DNA from: Elusimicrobiota bacterium
GTDB taxonomy: Bacteria > Elusimicrobiota > Elusimicrobia > UBA1565
Length of the DNA stretch: 64,000 nucleotides
Direction: 5' to 3'
Assembly (NCBI GenBank): GCA_003450735.1
Contig: DMEZ01000015.1
Coordinates: 1-64,000 of the forward strand
Shown piece after piece: positions 6,928 through 15,107 of the stretch; the stretch's first letter is position 1, and each line of letters starts with the position of its first letter. Under the pieces are notes generated by a model. It was not told where the DNA came from, did not search any database, and worked only from the letters and a program-made list of their open reading frames with translations. Made by a program: the position numbers and the translations under genes.

Positions 6928-8190
6928 ATGCGGCTCATCGCCATTCTTCTGCTGCCGCTGGCGGCCTCCGCCGCCAACGTCATATCGACCCCGCGCCCGC
7001 CCGCGGCGTGCGTCCTGCTCCCGGCTCCGCTCATCCTGACGCAGCCCGGTCTCGCCGGCGTTCCCGCGCTCGCTCCTCTCCCCGCCCTGCCCGCCCTCGC
7101 CTTGCCCGCTCCGCTCCCGGCCCCAGTCGTCTCCGTTCCGGCCCGGCCCGACGCCGGGGCGCTCCTCGAGGACGGCGGCCGACGGGAGAGGGGGACGTAC
7201 AAGGATGAGCTTTTGCGGCGGACGCGGTGGCTCTATCGGCGCTTCTTCCCGGGGTTCGACCCCGGATTCGAGGTGGAGCTGTCCTTCTCCGGGAGGACCA
7301 ACACCGAGGGGACCAAGGGTTCGCATGAGGTCGATCCCCGCAAGAAGGGCGTCCTCCATGAGATCACCCTCATCGAGCCGGCCGCTCCAGACTGGAGCGA
7401 CGAGCACGAGCGCTCCCGGACTCCCTTCTCGAGGAACGCGGCCAAGAACCCGGAGCTCTTCAACCACGGGATCCAGCGCTGGGTCGCGCGGACCGTCACG
7501 CTCTTCCATGAATACTCGCACGGGGTGTTCCATGAGCTCACCCCGCCCATCTCGAGAGGCTTCAGCATGCCGGAGTCCGACATGATCCGCGTCGACCTCG
7601 CCATGGTCCTGGACGAAGGCTTCGCGGTCATGATGGAGACCCTCCTCATCGACAGGATGGTCGAGAACGCCAAGGAACTGGGGCTGACCCCCGAGGACGT
7701 CTCGGACCTGAAGGTCCGCAAGACCCAGCGCCTCCTCGACATGCGGCACCGGCGGGACCATTACACGGCGGGGACGTATTACTTCATGCACAGGCTCTAT
7801 AAGCAGGAGGGCGCGGAGGGGCTGCTGCGCTTCCTGAAGGACCTGGACATGGAGCGCCTCTACACGCTCTACACCTACGACCCCGCCTACCGCCTCATCC
7901 AGGACAGCCCGACCCTCTTCAAGGCCTATCTCACCAAGACGGGGGACGCGCGGCTGAGGGAGGGGGTCGACGCCTTGGCGGCGTACCTGGCGGGAAGCCC
8001 CGCCGCTCCGGAAGAGGAGGCGGGGCTTCGGGACACCCTCGGGCTCGTGAGCGTCTCGGCCCTGGCACGCATCGCCAGGCTCTATATCTCCAGGTCCAGC
8101 GCCCAGTCCGACCCCTCTCTCTACCGCGGCTTCGTCGAGCGGGTCGCCCGCCTCGACGCCCGCGCGGCCCAAAACCTGCCGGACCCCTAG
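6928..8190 (+). CDS. secreted protein with HExxH metallopeptidase-like motif
   Basis: Function unknown. The 420-aa protein has a clear signal peptide (MRLIAILLLPLAASAA) and then a proline/alanine-rich linker to about residue 80. The rest is a helical, charged domain. HEYSHGVFHE at residues 194-203 is an HExxH zinc motif, and EGFAVMMETLLIDRM about 35 residues later supplies a Glu positioned like the third ligand of gluzincins. YYFMHRLYKQEGAEGLLRFLKDLD resembles the helical C-terminal part of such peptidases. I recognise no named family. The gene appears monocistronic between the NCS2 permease and convergent ftsA. A secreted zinc peptidase is the best inference, but a non-catalytic protein with a chance HExxH cannot be excluded. 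Confidence 0.75.
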   Translation: MRLIAILLLPLAASAANVISTPRPPAACVLLPAPLILTQPGLAGVPALAPLPALPALALPAPLPAPVVSVPARPDAGALLEDGGRRERGTYKDELLRRTRWLYRRFFPGFDPGFEVELSFSGRTNTEGTKGSHEVDPRKKGVLHEITLIEPAAPDWSDEHERSRTPFSRNAAKNPELFNHGIQRWVARTVTLFHEYSHGVFHELTPPISRGFSMPESDMIRVDLAMVLDEGFAVMMETLLIDRMVENAKELGLTPEDVSDLKVRKTQRLLDMRHRRDHYTAGTYYFMHRLYKQEGAEGLLRFLKDLDMERLYTLYTYDPAYRLIQDSPTLFKAYLTKTGDARLREGVDALAAYLAGSPAAPEEEAGLRDTLGLVSVSALARIARLYISRSSAQSDPSLYRGFVERVARLDARAAQNLPDP

Positions 8191-8218
8191 CTGGCCGCGG
8201 TCCTGGCCATGGCGGGCC

Positions 8219-9454
8219 CTACAGCAGGCCTTTCACCAGCGACAGCAGGCGCCGCAGCCAGACGGGCGTCTTGCGCTGGGCCAGGCGCGGCATCCCCGGC
8301 AGCCCCTGCGGGGCGCTCGAGAAGGTCAGCAGTCCCATGGCCGTGGCGTAGACCGGGCTGAACCACTTCTCATCGCCGGCCACCCGCTCCGGGTCCGCCA
8401 TGCCGATGCGCGTCTCCAGGCGCAGGGCTGTCCGGGCCGCGGCGGGGAGCCCCTTCATCAAACTCCCGCCCCCGGTCAGGATGAGGCCCCCGACCCCGAC
8501 CAGGTCCGCGCACGAGGAGTCTCGAAGGTCGCCGGCGATGAGGTCGAGGATCTCCTCCACCCGCGGGGCGACGTAGCCCATCATCGTGCTGAGCCGGGCC
8601 TTGGCTATGGCCCGGCCGTCGAGGCGGCGGTACTCGATCTCCTTGTCGCCGCCGCGGCGGGAACTCGCGACTCCGTGGGCGATCTTGAGCTCCTCGGCTG
8701 TCGCGAAGGAGGCGCGCAGGCCCGCGGCCAGGTCCCGCGTGATGAAGTCGGAGCCGATGCCGATCTCCTTGGAGTAGCGGAGCGTGCCGCGCGAGTAGAC
8801 CCCCAGGGAGACCGACTGCCCGCCCAGATCCACCAAAAGCGCGCCCAGGTCCCTCTCCTCCGGGGTGACCAGCAGGGGGCCCGTCGCCAGCAGGCTGTAG
8901 ACGGTATCGAGGACCTCGAAGCCGGCATCGGACACCGCTTTCCCAAGGTTGTTGAGGTGGCTGCTCGACGCCGTGACGATGTGGACGTCGGCCTCCAGGG
9001 TCGTCCCTTCCATGCCGATGGGATTGGGCACGCCGCGCTGATGGTCCAGGGTGAAGCTCTGCGGCAGCACGTGGAGGATCTCGCAGTCCGGGGAAAGTGG
9101 GATGGCCGAGGCGTTGGCCAGCACGTTCTGGACGTCCTCCGGCGTGATCTCGCGGTCGGCCCGGGCGATGTTGATGGCGCCCTTGCCGTTGCAGGACTGC
9201 AGGCGCGTGCCGCGCACGCCGAGGGTCACCCCGCTCACGGTGACGCCGCCGGCCGCGGCTTCCGCTTCGCCGAGGGCCCGCTCGATGACGGACTTCGTCT
9301 CGGTGATGTCGATGACGCTCCCGCCGCAGAGCCCGCGGCAGGGCAGGCTCGCGCCGCCCAGGACGCGCGTGCCCCCGAGATCGACCGCTCCGATGAGGCA
9401 GGTCACCCGGCTGCTGCCCATGTCGAGACCGGCGATCAGTTCCTCGCTTGCCAT
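8219..9454 (-). CDS. ftsA: cell division protein FtsA
   Basis: Actin-like ATPase that tethers FtsZ filaments to the inner membrane and recruits late divisome proteins. The fold signatures are LIAGLDMGSSRVTCLIG (phosphate 1), QSFTLDHQRGVPNPIGM and LEADVHIVTA of the 1C region, LLVDLGGQSVSLGVY (phosphate 2) and GGLILTGGGSLMKGL (adenosine). The C-terminal WLRRLLSLVKGLL is an amphipathic helix matching the FtsA membrane-targeting sequence. I chose the ATG at 9454 (411 aa) because GAGG lies 8 nt upstream; the open frame extends to 9544 but without FtsA-like sequence. No ftsZ, ftsQ or mur gene is adjacent, so it stands outside the usual division cluster. A consensus promoter and a terminator-like hairpin lie in the leader. 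Confidence 0.93.
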   Translation of the reverse strand: MASEELIAGLDMGSSRVTCLIGAVDLGGTRVLGGASLPCRGLCGGSVIDITETKSVIERALGEAEAAAGGVTVSGVTLGVRGTRLQSCNGKGAINIARADREITPEDVQNVLANASAIPLSPDCEILHVLPQSFTLDHQRGVPNPIGMEGTTLEADVHIVTASSSHLNNLGKAVSDAGFEVLDTVYSLLATGPLLVTPEERDLGALLVDLGGQSVSLGVYSRGTLRYSKEIGIGSDFITRDLAAGLRASFATAEELKIAHGVASSRRGGDKEIEYRRLDGRAIAKARLSTMMGYVAPRVEEILDLIAGDLRDSSCADLVGVGGLILTGGGSLMKGLPAAARTALRLETRIGMADPERVAGDEKWFSPVYATAMGLLTFSSAPQGLPGMPRLAQRKTPVWLRRLLSLVKGLL

Positions 9455-9506
9455 ACCCATGACCTCGCTGCGGAGCCGGCTAGCCAGGGCGCCAGGTCGA
9501 CGGGGC

Positions 9507-9556
9507 AAAAAGGACCGCCGAAGAGCCATGCTGCGCGCATGCAAGCCCTCGGCGGT
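9507..9556 (-). terminator. terminator-like hairpin in the ftsA leader
   Basis: Minus-strand stem ACCGCCGA (9549-9556) / TCGGCGGT (9514-9521), with a smaller inner CATGC/GCATG hairpin, is followed by CC and five Ts (9507-9511). It lies between the predicted ftsA promoter and the ftsA start. It may end the upstream 12204-9606 transcript, act as an attenuator of ftsA, or both. Confidence 0.6.
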
Positions 9557-9566
9557 TCAGCACCTT

Positions 9567-9594
9567 AGTATAGCGCCAATCCGGAACCTGTCAA
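9567..9594 (-). promoter_or_regulatory. sigma-70 promoter for ftsA
   Basis: Minus-strand TTGACA (9589-9594) and TATACT (9567-9572) are separated by 16 nt. The predicted start near 9560 gives a leader of about 105 nt that opens with the hairpin at 9507-9556. Confidence 0.7.
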
Positions 9595-9605
9595 GGGGGC
9601 GGCCG

Positions 9606-9956
9606 TCAGTTCCCCGCGCAGCCGGCGTCGATGGGCTGGCCCGGCGCCTGAAGGAGCGCTTCCCCTGCCGGCTCGGTCCGGGCCGCGCACGGAGCCGGCT
9701 CTGCCGCCTGCGCCAGCTCCGGCGCCGGCTTCACGAGCGCCGGGTCGATGTGGAAGGAGACCGTCTTCGGCTCTTCCGGAGCCGGAGCCGCCGGCGGGGG
9801 TGTCGGGAGGCCGTCGGCAGCAACCGCGGCCTGCATGGCCCGGGCGACTTGGGCCTGAGCGTCCGGGTCGATGCGGGTCGGGCCCGCGTACGCGTTCAGC
9901 ATCCAGGCCGTTGCGGCGAGGGCGAAGGCGGCAAAGATGGCGGTCTTATGCTTCAT
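9606..9956 (-). CDS. small secreted proline-rich protein, unknown function
   Basis: A 116-aa protein with an amino-terminal hydrophobic segment (TAIFAAFALAATAWMLNAYA) that reads as a signal peptide or anchor. A low-complexity Ala/Pro/Glu region follows, with four Cys residues, including two close to the C-terminus. I recognise no domain. Its ATG overlaps the last codons of the upstream DUF2339 gene by 11 nt, and GAGGA sits just before it, so the two are translationally coupled. It would be transcribed from the sigma-54 promoter at 12235-12249. The coupling suggests a partner or envelope accessory of the membrane protein. Confidence 0.75.
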   Translation of the reverse strand: MKHKTAIFAAFALAATAWMLNAYAGPTRIDPDAQAQVARAMQAAVAADGLPTPPPAAPAPEEPKTVSFHIDPALVKPAPELAQAAEPAPCAARTEPAGEALLQAPGQPIDAGCAGN

Positions 9957-12204
9957 CGGAGTCCTCCTGGTCGGTCGAGCGGACGTAGAGGTACGAGGAG
10001 AGGAGCAGCAGAGCGCCGAGCACCGTGTAGCTGAGCACCCGGTAGGGCAGTTCGAGCGCCGTGAGGTCCACGAAGAGCGCCTTCATCACGCAGAGCCCGA
10101 GCAGGCCCAGCCCCGGCAGGCGCAGGGCGCGCTTGCGCAGGCCCAGCCCCGCGACGAGGTAGGAGACGCCCACGAGCGACCAGCCCAGCGTGATGTAGGC
10201 TCCGGCGGCCTGCTGGCGCACGAAGGCCGCGAGCAGGCCGGCGCTCAGGAGGGCGTAGAGCGAGAGGACGAGTTTCTCGTCCTTGCGCTCCTCCTCCGTC
10301 TGCGCCCAGCGTCCCCAGAAGAGCGGAACGAGCAGGAAGAGCGCGGCCGAAGCGTAGGCCGCGGACTGCCCGAGGCTCATCGGGGCCAGCAGGTAGGTGC
10401 AGACGCCCGCGGCGGCCGCGGTCGGCGCCGCCAGGACCGCCAGGGTGCGCAGGGTGGGCGCCAAGGGCTTCAGGTCCTCGGAGCGCGAGCGGCCCAGCCC
10501 CAGGAGGGCCACCGCCCCCGCGGCGGCCACCGGCAGGCGCAGGTGCGGGTCGATGTCCAGCTGTCCGAAGGCGGCCGTGAGGCACATCAGCCAGCACTCG
10601 GCCTTGCGCCACTCGTTGTAGTCGATACCCAGGAAGGAGCCTTCCGGCGCCCGGCGCCCGAACACCGCCGCCGCATAGGCGCCCGTCACCGAGAGCTTCA
10701 CCATCAGGCGCGGGGTCAGCCAGCCGAGGACCGGCAGGTTCGCGCCGTAGTCCACGAACAGGCAGCACACTCCGGCTGCGACTTCTAGGAGGAGGGCCTG
10801 GTGCAGGAGGTGGGGCTGGTCGTACTGCGCCGCGGCCCACTCCAGGGCCAGGGCCAGGGCGAAGAGGGCGACCACGTAGGCGGCGGGATGGAAGTACGTC
10901 CAGAAGGCTATGATCAGGGCCGCGAACCCGCCGTAGAGCCAGTAGGCGCCCAGTCTGGCGTCCACCCGGGAGGCGCTCTCCCGGAGGCCGGCCAGGGCGT
11001 AGCCGGCCACGCCCAGGTAGGCCAGGCTCATCGCGACCGGGGCGCGCAGGGCCGGCCCGAGCGGCTGGAGGGTCACGGCGTAGGAGAGCGCGAGGATGAG
11101 CATCGCGAAGCCGTACTTCTCGAAGGCGTTGCGGTCGAGCCAGATGCCGAGGGTGCCGAGCACGCTGGCGCTCAGGGCGAGGCCCCAGGAGCGTTCGACG
11201 GGTCCCGGCAGGTCGATGACGGCGAGCACCAGCACCGCCGCTCCAAGGAAGGCCTGCACCTGGGTGAGGGCGCTCGCCTTCCCGCCCCGCGCGGCCGAAA
11301 GTCCGGTCAGCAGGGCCGCGAGGGCGAGCAGACCCGCCGCGCCGTGCGCCGGAGCGAAGGCGTGGAGCTGGCCGTAGAAGGCCGCGGCGTAGAGCACCGC
11401 GCTGAAGGAGAGCGCGGAGTCCATCCAGGGATCGGGCTCCTCGGCCCGCCAGAGCGGGGTCATGAGCGCGTAGGCCGCGTGCACCACGGCCGCCGCGCCC
11501 ACGCTCAGCCAGAAGTCCCCGGCGGGGAGAGCGCCGGCCGTCCCGGCGCCCAGGACGCCCTTGAAGACCGGGAAGTAGTTGAGGTAGAAGCCGGCCAGGT
11601 TGATGGCAGCGAGCTCCGGGCTCTGCAGGGGACCGACCAAAAAGGCGCCGGCCAGCGCGAGGATGGAGCAGACGGTGAGGGTCTGGATGCCGAGGTGGGT
11701 GAGGGCGAAGACGAAGTAGGCGATGCCGAAGGCGAAGGCCGTCAGCAGGCGCGAGCGGGTCTTCATGGAGTGGAGGATCATGCCCCCGGCCGTGGCGCAG
11801 AGTAGGATGAGCTCCAGGGTGGCCGAGCCGATGACCTTCGAGGCCGGAAGATAGTGGGCCGCGAAGGCGGTGTAATAAAGGAGGCTCCAGCCGCCGCCGA
11901 TGAGGGGGAGGCTGAAGGGGGCGTAGCGCTCGTCGTGGTTGAGCCACTCGCCCAGGGCGACGAGACCGGCGCCGGAGAGGAAGCCGATGGCGAGCTTGCC
12001 CCAGGGGCCGGTCATGCCGATGGTGTACTTGAGGAAGAAGGCGCCGCCCAGCACGATGAGCAGCATCCCCACGTAGTTGAGCAGCTTCTCGCCGATGAGG
12101 CGCTCGGCGCCCCCCTGGCGGTAAGCCGCGCGCAGCGGGTCCTGGAGCTGCGCGAAGGCGTTCTGCAGGGTGTTCTTCTTTGCCGTCGCGGTGATGGTTT
12201 CCAT
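9946..12204 (-). CDS. DUF2339-like polytopic membrane protein
   Basis: Inner-membrane protein of 752 aa with roughly two dozen hydrophobic segments. The amino end ERLIGEKLLNYVGMLLIVLGGAFFLKYTI and the following GPWGKLAIGFLSGAGLVALGEWL resemble the DUF2339 family, whose function is unknown. A short polar amino tail precedes the first helix. The start at 12204 is chosen because GGAGGA lies immediately upstream; eight further in-frame codons upstream have no support. A strong -24/-12 promoter ends about 30 nt before this start, making it a predicted sigma-54 target. The small secreted protein at 9606 overlaps its 3' end. Role unknown. Confidence 0.8.
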   Translation of the reverse strand: METITATAKKNTLQNAFAQLQDPLRAAYRQGGAERLIGEKLLNYVGMLLIVLGGAFFLKYTIGMTGPWGKLAIGFLSGAGLVALGEWLNHDERYAPFSLPLIGGGWSLLYYTAFAAHYLPASKVIGSATLELILLCATAGGMILHSMKTRSRLLTAFAFGIAYFVFALTHLGIQTLTVCSILALAGAFLVGPLQSPELAAINLAGFYLNYFPVFKGVLGAGTAGALPAGDFWLSVGAAAVVHAAYALMTPLWRAEEPDPWMDSALSFSAVLYAAAFYGQLHAFAPAHGAAGLLALAALLTGLSAARGGKASALTQVQAFLGAAVLVLAVIDLPGPVERSWGLALSASVLGTLGIWLDRNAFEKYGFAMLILALSYAVTLQPLGPALRAPVAMSLAYLGVAGYALAGLRESASRVDARLGAYWLYGGFAALIIAFWTYFHPAAYVVALFALALALEWAAAQYDQPHLLHQALLLEVAAGVCCLFVDYGANLPVLGWLTPRLMVKLSVTGAYAAAVFGRRAPEGSFLGIDYNEWRKAECWLMCLTAAFGQLDIDPHLRLPVAAAGAVALLGLGRSRSEDLKPLAPTLRTLAVLAAPTAAAAGVCTYLLAPMSLGQSAAYASAALFLLVPLFWGRWAQTEEERKDEKLVLSLYALLSAGLLAAFVRQQAAGAYITLGWSLVGVSYLVAGLGLRKRALRLPGLGLLGLCVMKALFVDLTALELPYRVLSYTVLGALLLLSSYLYVRSTDQEDSDEA

Positions 12205-12234
12205 GGTTCCTCCTTCGCCTTCAGCCAATACGGA

Positions 12235-12249
12235 GCAATTAATGTGCCG
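12235..12249 (-). promoter_or_regulatory. sigma-54 promoter for the DUF2339 gene
   Basis: Minus strand CGGCAC (-24), 5-nt spacer ATTAA, TTGC (-12), continuing as TTGCTCCG. It overlaps the 3' end of the upstream radical SAM gene. The expected start near 12224 leaves a 20-nt leader with GGAGGA before the ATG at 12204. Near-identical sites occur at 13724-13738 and 29695-29709. Confidence 0.85.
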
Positions 12250-13696
12250 ATGCGCTGCTGTTCTCCTCTCGCATCGCCCCTACGGCGCTAAGGTTCGCCG
12301 TAGGGGCCATGCGCTTGAGGAGCGAATCCAGGCTCTTGGCGGCCCTCTCGGCCAAGCGACGGCGGGCCGGCGCCGGGTTGCGTCCGACGACGCCTTCCCG
12401 GATGTTGTCGTAGCGATAGGTCCTGTTCAGCTTCCAGGAGAAGAAGGCGACGACCGGCCCCAGGGTGAAGAGCTGGCGCAGGACCCTCAGGAGGATGCGG
12501 TCGAGCCGGTAGTACTGGGCATAGAGCCAGTCGGCCCCTTCCTGGAGCTCCTCGCTGGTCATGCGGGCGGGCTCGATGACCGCGTGCCGGTAGTCGTACT
12601 TGGCCCAGTCGAAGTCCAGGATGCGTCCCGCCTTCTTGAAGTCCTCGTGGAGCGGGGTGCCGGGCTGGGGGGTGAGGATGGCCAGCTGGAGCGCGTCGAT
12701 GCGGGCCTCCTGGAGGAAGCGGAAGGTGCGCTCGAAGACGCTCACGTCGTCGGAGTCGAGCCCCACGATGATTCCGGCTTGGATGCCGATGCCGGCCTCG
12801 TGGATGCGGGCGATGCGCTCGCGGTAGCCGGCCGGGTCGTTGAAGCCCTTGTCCATCGCGGCGAGGTTGGCTTGGCTCGTCGTCTCGATGCCGATGAAGA
12901 GCCCGCGGCAGCCGGCCCGGTAAGCCAGGTCGAGCAGCTCCGGGTCGTCGGCGATCTTGATGGAGCACTGCGAGATCCAGCGCTTCCCCAGCGGGGCCAT
13001 CGCGCGGAAGAGGCGCTTGGCGTAGTCCGGGTCGGAGATGATGTTGTCGTCGACGAACATGAAGCGCTCCGGCACTCCTTCGAGCTCGGCCAGGACGCTC
13101 TCGACCGGCCGGCTGCGGTGCGTGCCCTCGAAGAAGGCGGCGATGGAGCAGAAGCGGCAGGCGTGCGGGCAGCCCCGGCCCGTCTGCACGGCGTGGGTGG
13201 TGACGTAGTGCTCGGCGTTCCTCTCCAGGAGGCCGCGGCGGGGGACGGGGGTCTGGGCGAGGTCGGGCCGGCAGGAGGAGCGGTAGAGGCCTTGGAGGCG
13301 TCCGGCCTGCGCGTCCTGCAGCGCCTTCGGCCAGAGCCCTTCGGCTTCGCCGACCACCACCGCGTCGAAGTGCTCGAGCGCTTCCTGCGGGTTGAGGGTG
13401 GGGTGGAAGCCTCCCGCCACGGTGGGGACGCCGCGGCGGCGGAACTCGGCGGCCAGCTCGTAGGCGCGGGGGGCGAGGCCGGTCATGAAAGAGATGCCGA
13501 CCAGGTCGGCCGGGGCCTCGAGGTCGAGCGTCTCCACGTTCTCGTCGACCAAAACGACGTCGTGCTCAGGAGGAGTGAGCGCGGCGAGCGTGGTCAGGCC
13601 GAGGACGCTGAAGCGCAGGACGGCACGGTCCGGGACTTCCCCGTCCGGGGCGACCCGGTTCTTCTCGACGGCCGGCAGGATGAGCAGGATCTTCAT
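12239..13696 (-). CDS. B12-binding-domain radical SAM protein
   Basis: Cytoplasmic Fe-S enzyme of the cobalamin-dependent radical SAM superfamily, 485 aa. Residues 1-150 are a Rossmann-like cobalamin-binding domain (VGISFMTGLAPRAYELA, VAGGFHPTLNPQEAL). The radical SAM core carries the cluster motif C-x3-C-x2-C in GRGCPHACRFCS, followed by FVDDNI and GLFIGIET. The C-terminal 130 residues resemble the DUF4070 extension seen in hopanoid methylase-like (HpnP/HpnR type) enzymes. The substrate is unknown; members methylate unactivated carbons or rearrange lipids and natural products. A strong ribosome site (GGGGAGG) and a sigma-54 promoter lie directly upstream, so it is not simply co-transcribed with the gene before it. 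Confidence 0.88.
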   Translation of the reverse strand: MKILLILPAVEKNRVAPDGEVPDRAVLRFSVLGLTTLAALTPPEHDVVLVDENVETLDLEAPADLVGISFMTGLAPRAYELAAEFRRRGVPTVAGGFHPTLNPQEALEHFDAVVVGEAEGLWPKALQDAQAGRLQGLYRSSCRPDLAQTPVPRRGLLERNAEHYVTTHAVQTGRGCPHACRFCSIAAFFEGTHRSRPVESVLAELEGVPERFMFVDDNIISDPDYAKRLFRAMAPLGKRWISQCSIKIADDPELLDLAYRAGCRGLFIGIETTSQANLAAMDKGFNDPAGYRERIARIHEAGIGIQAGIIVGLDSDDVSVFERTFRFLQEARIDALQLAILTPQPGTPLHEDFKKAGRILDFDWAKYDYRHAVIEPARMTSEELQEGADWLYAQYYRLDRILLRVLRQLFTLGPVVAFFSWKLNRTYRYDNIREGVVGRNPAPARRRLAERAAKSLDSLLKRMAPTANLSAVGAMREENSSASAH

Positions 13697-13723
13697 GGCG
13701 ACCTCCCCTTCGCCATGAACGGA

Positions 13724-13738
13724 GCAATATTTGTGCCT
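13724..13738 (-). promoter_or_regulatory. sigma-54 promoter for the B12 radical SAM gene
   Basis: Minus strand AGGCAC (-24), spacer AAATA, TTGC (-12), continuing TTGCTCCG. The -24 element overlaps the stop codon of the Nudix-RsmH gene. The predicted start near 13713 lies 17 nt before the ATG at 13696. Confidence 0.82.
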
Positions 13739-15107
13739 AGGTCCGGACGGCGCGCCAGAGCCGCGCCGAGCGGGCGCGGGGGTTCTCGCGGACTTCCTGC
13801 GGGGAGGGCTTGCGGGGGGCCTCTAACGGAGTCTGCCAGAGACCCATGGCCGCCTGCGAGCTCAGGGCGTTCCCGACGAGGGCTTCTTCGAGCGAATGGA
13901 AGGTCAGGAAGACGGCCCGCCCGCTGGGGCGCAGCAGGCGGGGGAGGTCTTCGAGCAGCGTCTTGAGCGACTCCTGCTCCGAGTTGACCGCGATGCGCAA
14001 AGCCTGGAAGGTGCGCGCCGCCGGGTGGTGCGAGAAGGCGTCCTTCTTGCGTAGGCGGCCGGGCCCCAGGCCCTTGGCGGCCGTTACGGCCGCGGCGAGC
14101 TCCCCCGTCGTCTGGAGCTTGCGGCCGGCGAGGGCCGCGGCGATCTGCCGAGCGTCGGGCTCCTCGCCGAAGCGCTCGAGGACGGCGGCGATCTCGTCTT
14201 CGGAGGCTTGGGCCAGCCACTCGGCCGCGTTCTTGCCCTTCGAGCGGTCCATGCGCATGTCGAGAGGGCCGTCCAGCTTGAACGACAGCCCGCGCTCCGG
14301 CCGGTCGAGCTGCATGGAGGAGACTCCGAGGTCGGCGAGGAGCGCGTCCACCCCTCCCGGCGCGAGCTCGGCCAGGACGGTCGGGGCCTCGGCGTAGTCC
14401 GCGTGCCGAAAGACGGCCTTGGGCCCGCCCAGGCGGCTTTCGGTGCGCGCGAGCTCCTCGGCGTCCTTGTCGAGTCCGACGAGCAGGGCGGCCCGGCGCA
14501 GGACCTCGGCCGCGTGGCCGCCCCAGCCCAGCGTGCAGTCCAGCACCCGCGCGCCCTGCAGAGGCTCCAGGGCCTCGAGTACTTCCTTCAGCATGACCGG
14601 CAGATGCATGCCCGCGGGGGTGGAGCCCCGCTCCTTCGCCTTGGCGAGCGCTTCCTCGTCCGCCCTGAGCTCCTTGTATTTCTGGGCGAACTCGCGGGGG
14701 TGCGTGCCGCGGTAGCGATCGCGCCGACGGTGGGCGGCCAGGGTCTGGGCGATGGGGACATCGGCGGGAAGCAGGGCGTACTCGAGCAGCCTCCTCGCCT
14801 CGACCCAGGCGACCTGGTCGTGGTCCGTGAGCTTGAGCTCGCCGGAGAACCGGGGGACGAGCAGGGCGATGAGCTCGATCTCGCCGTAGTCGTAGCGGTG
14901 ACGGCTGCGCGCGGCCTCGGCGCCGACCTCGGCCTCGATGCCGAACTCCTCGCGCAGCTCGCGCCGGAGGGCCTCGGCGGGCGTCTCGCCCGCCTCGATG
15001 CGCCCGCCCGGGAACTCCCACTGCCCGGCGTGCCGGCGGCCGGGAGCGCGCCGGGCCAACAGGATCTTCCCCGAGCGCAAAAGCACGCCGGCGCAGATGC
15101 AGGTCAC
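13737..15107 (-). CDS. rsmH: Nudix hydrolase - RsmH fusion (16S rRNA m4C1402 methyltransferase)
   Basis: A two-domain protein of 456 aa. Residues 1-130 form a MutT-like Nudix domain with a complete Nudix box (GGRIEAGETPAEALRRELRE then EFGI near residues 34-57), expected to hydrolyse a nucleoside diphosphate derivative. A basic linker (about 130-168) leads to an RsmH domain starting MHLPVMLKEVLEAL. It has the SAM motif DCTLGWGGHA, the diagnostic block LADLGVSSMQLDRPERGLSF and GPLDMRMD, and the late FLTFHSLEEALV. RsmH N4-methylates C1402 in the ribosomal P site and is usually a stand-alone dcw-cluster gene. Here it ends a long operon, its ATG overlapping the kinase stop as ATGA. The reading frame is continuous across both domains, so this is a true fusion, unless an internal start also yields free RsmH. 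Confidence 0.92.
   Translation of the reverse strand: MTCICAGVLLRSGKILLARRAPGRRHAGQWEFPGGRIEAGETPAEALRRELREEFGIEAEVGAEAARSRHRYDYGEIELIALLVPRFSGELKLTDHDQVAWVEARRLLEYALLPADVPIAQTLAAHRRRDRYRGTHPREFAQKYKELRADEEALAKAKERGSTPAGMHLPVMLKEVLEALEPLQGARVLDCTLGWGGHAAEVLRRAALLVGLDKDAEELARTESRLGGPKAVFRHADYAEAPTVLAELAPGGVDALLADLGVSSMQLDRPERGLSFKLDGPLDMRMDRSKGKNAAEWLAQASEDEIAAVLERFGEEPDARQIAAALAGRKLQTTGELAAAVTAAKGLGPGRLRKKDAFSHHPAARTFQALRIAVNSEQESLKTLLEDLPRLLRPSGRAVFLTFHSLEEALVGNALSSQAAMGLWQTPLEAPRKPSPQEVRENPRARSARLWRAVRT

Noticed and set aside
5365..8172. 935-codon open frame on the minus strand opposite the NCS2 permease and HExxH genes
   Set aside because: It is antisense to two well-supported genes. Its composition is the Arg/Gly/His/Asp/Glu mix typical of reverse frames in GC-rich DNA, and it shows no domain.
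9589..9594. TGTCAA near ftsA as a fourth TTGAC-N4-GTCAA site
   Set aside because: Only one half is present and it is better explained as the -35 of the ftsA promoter.
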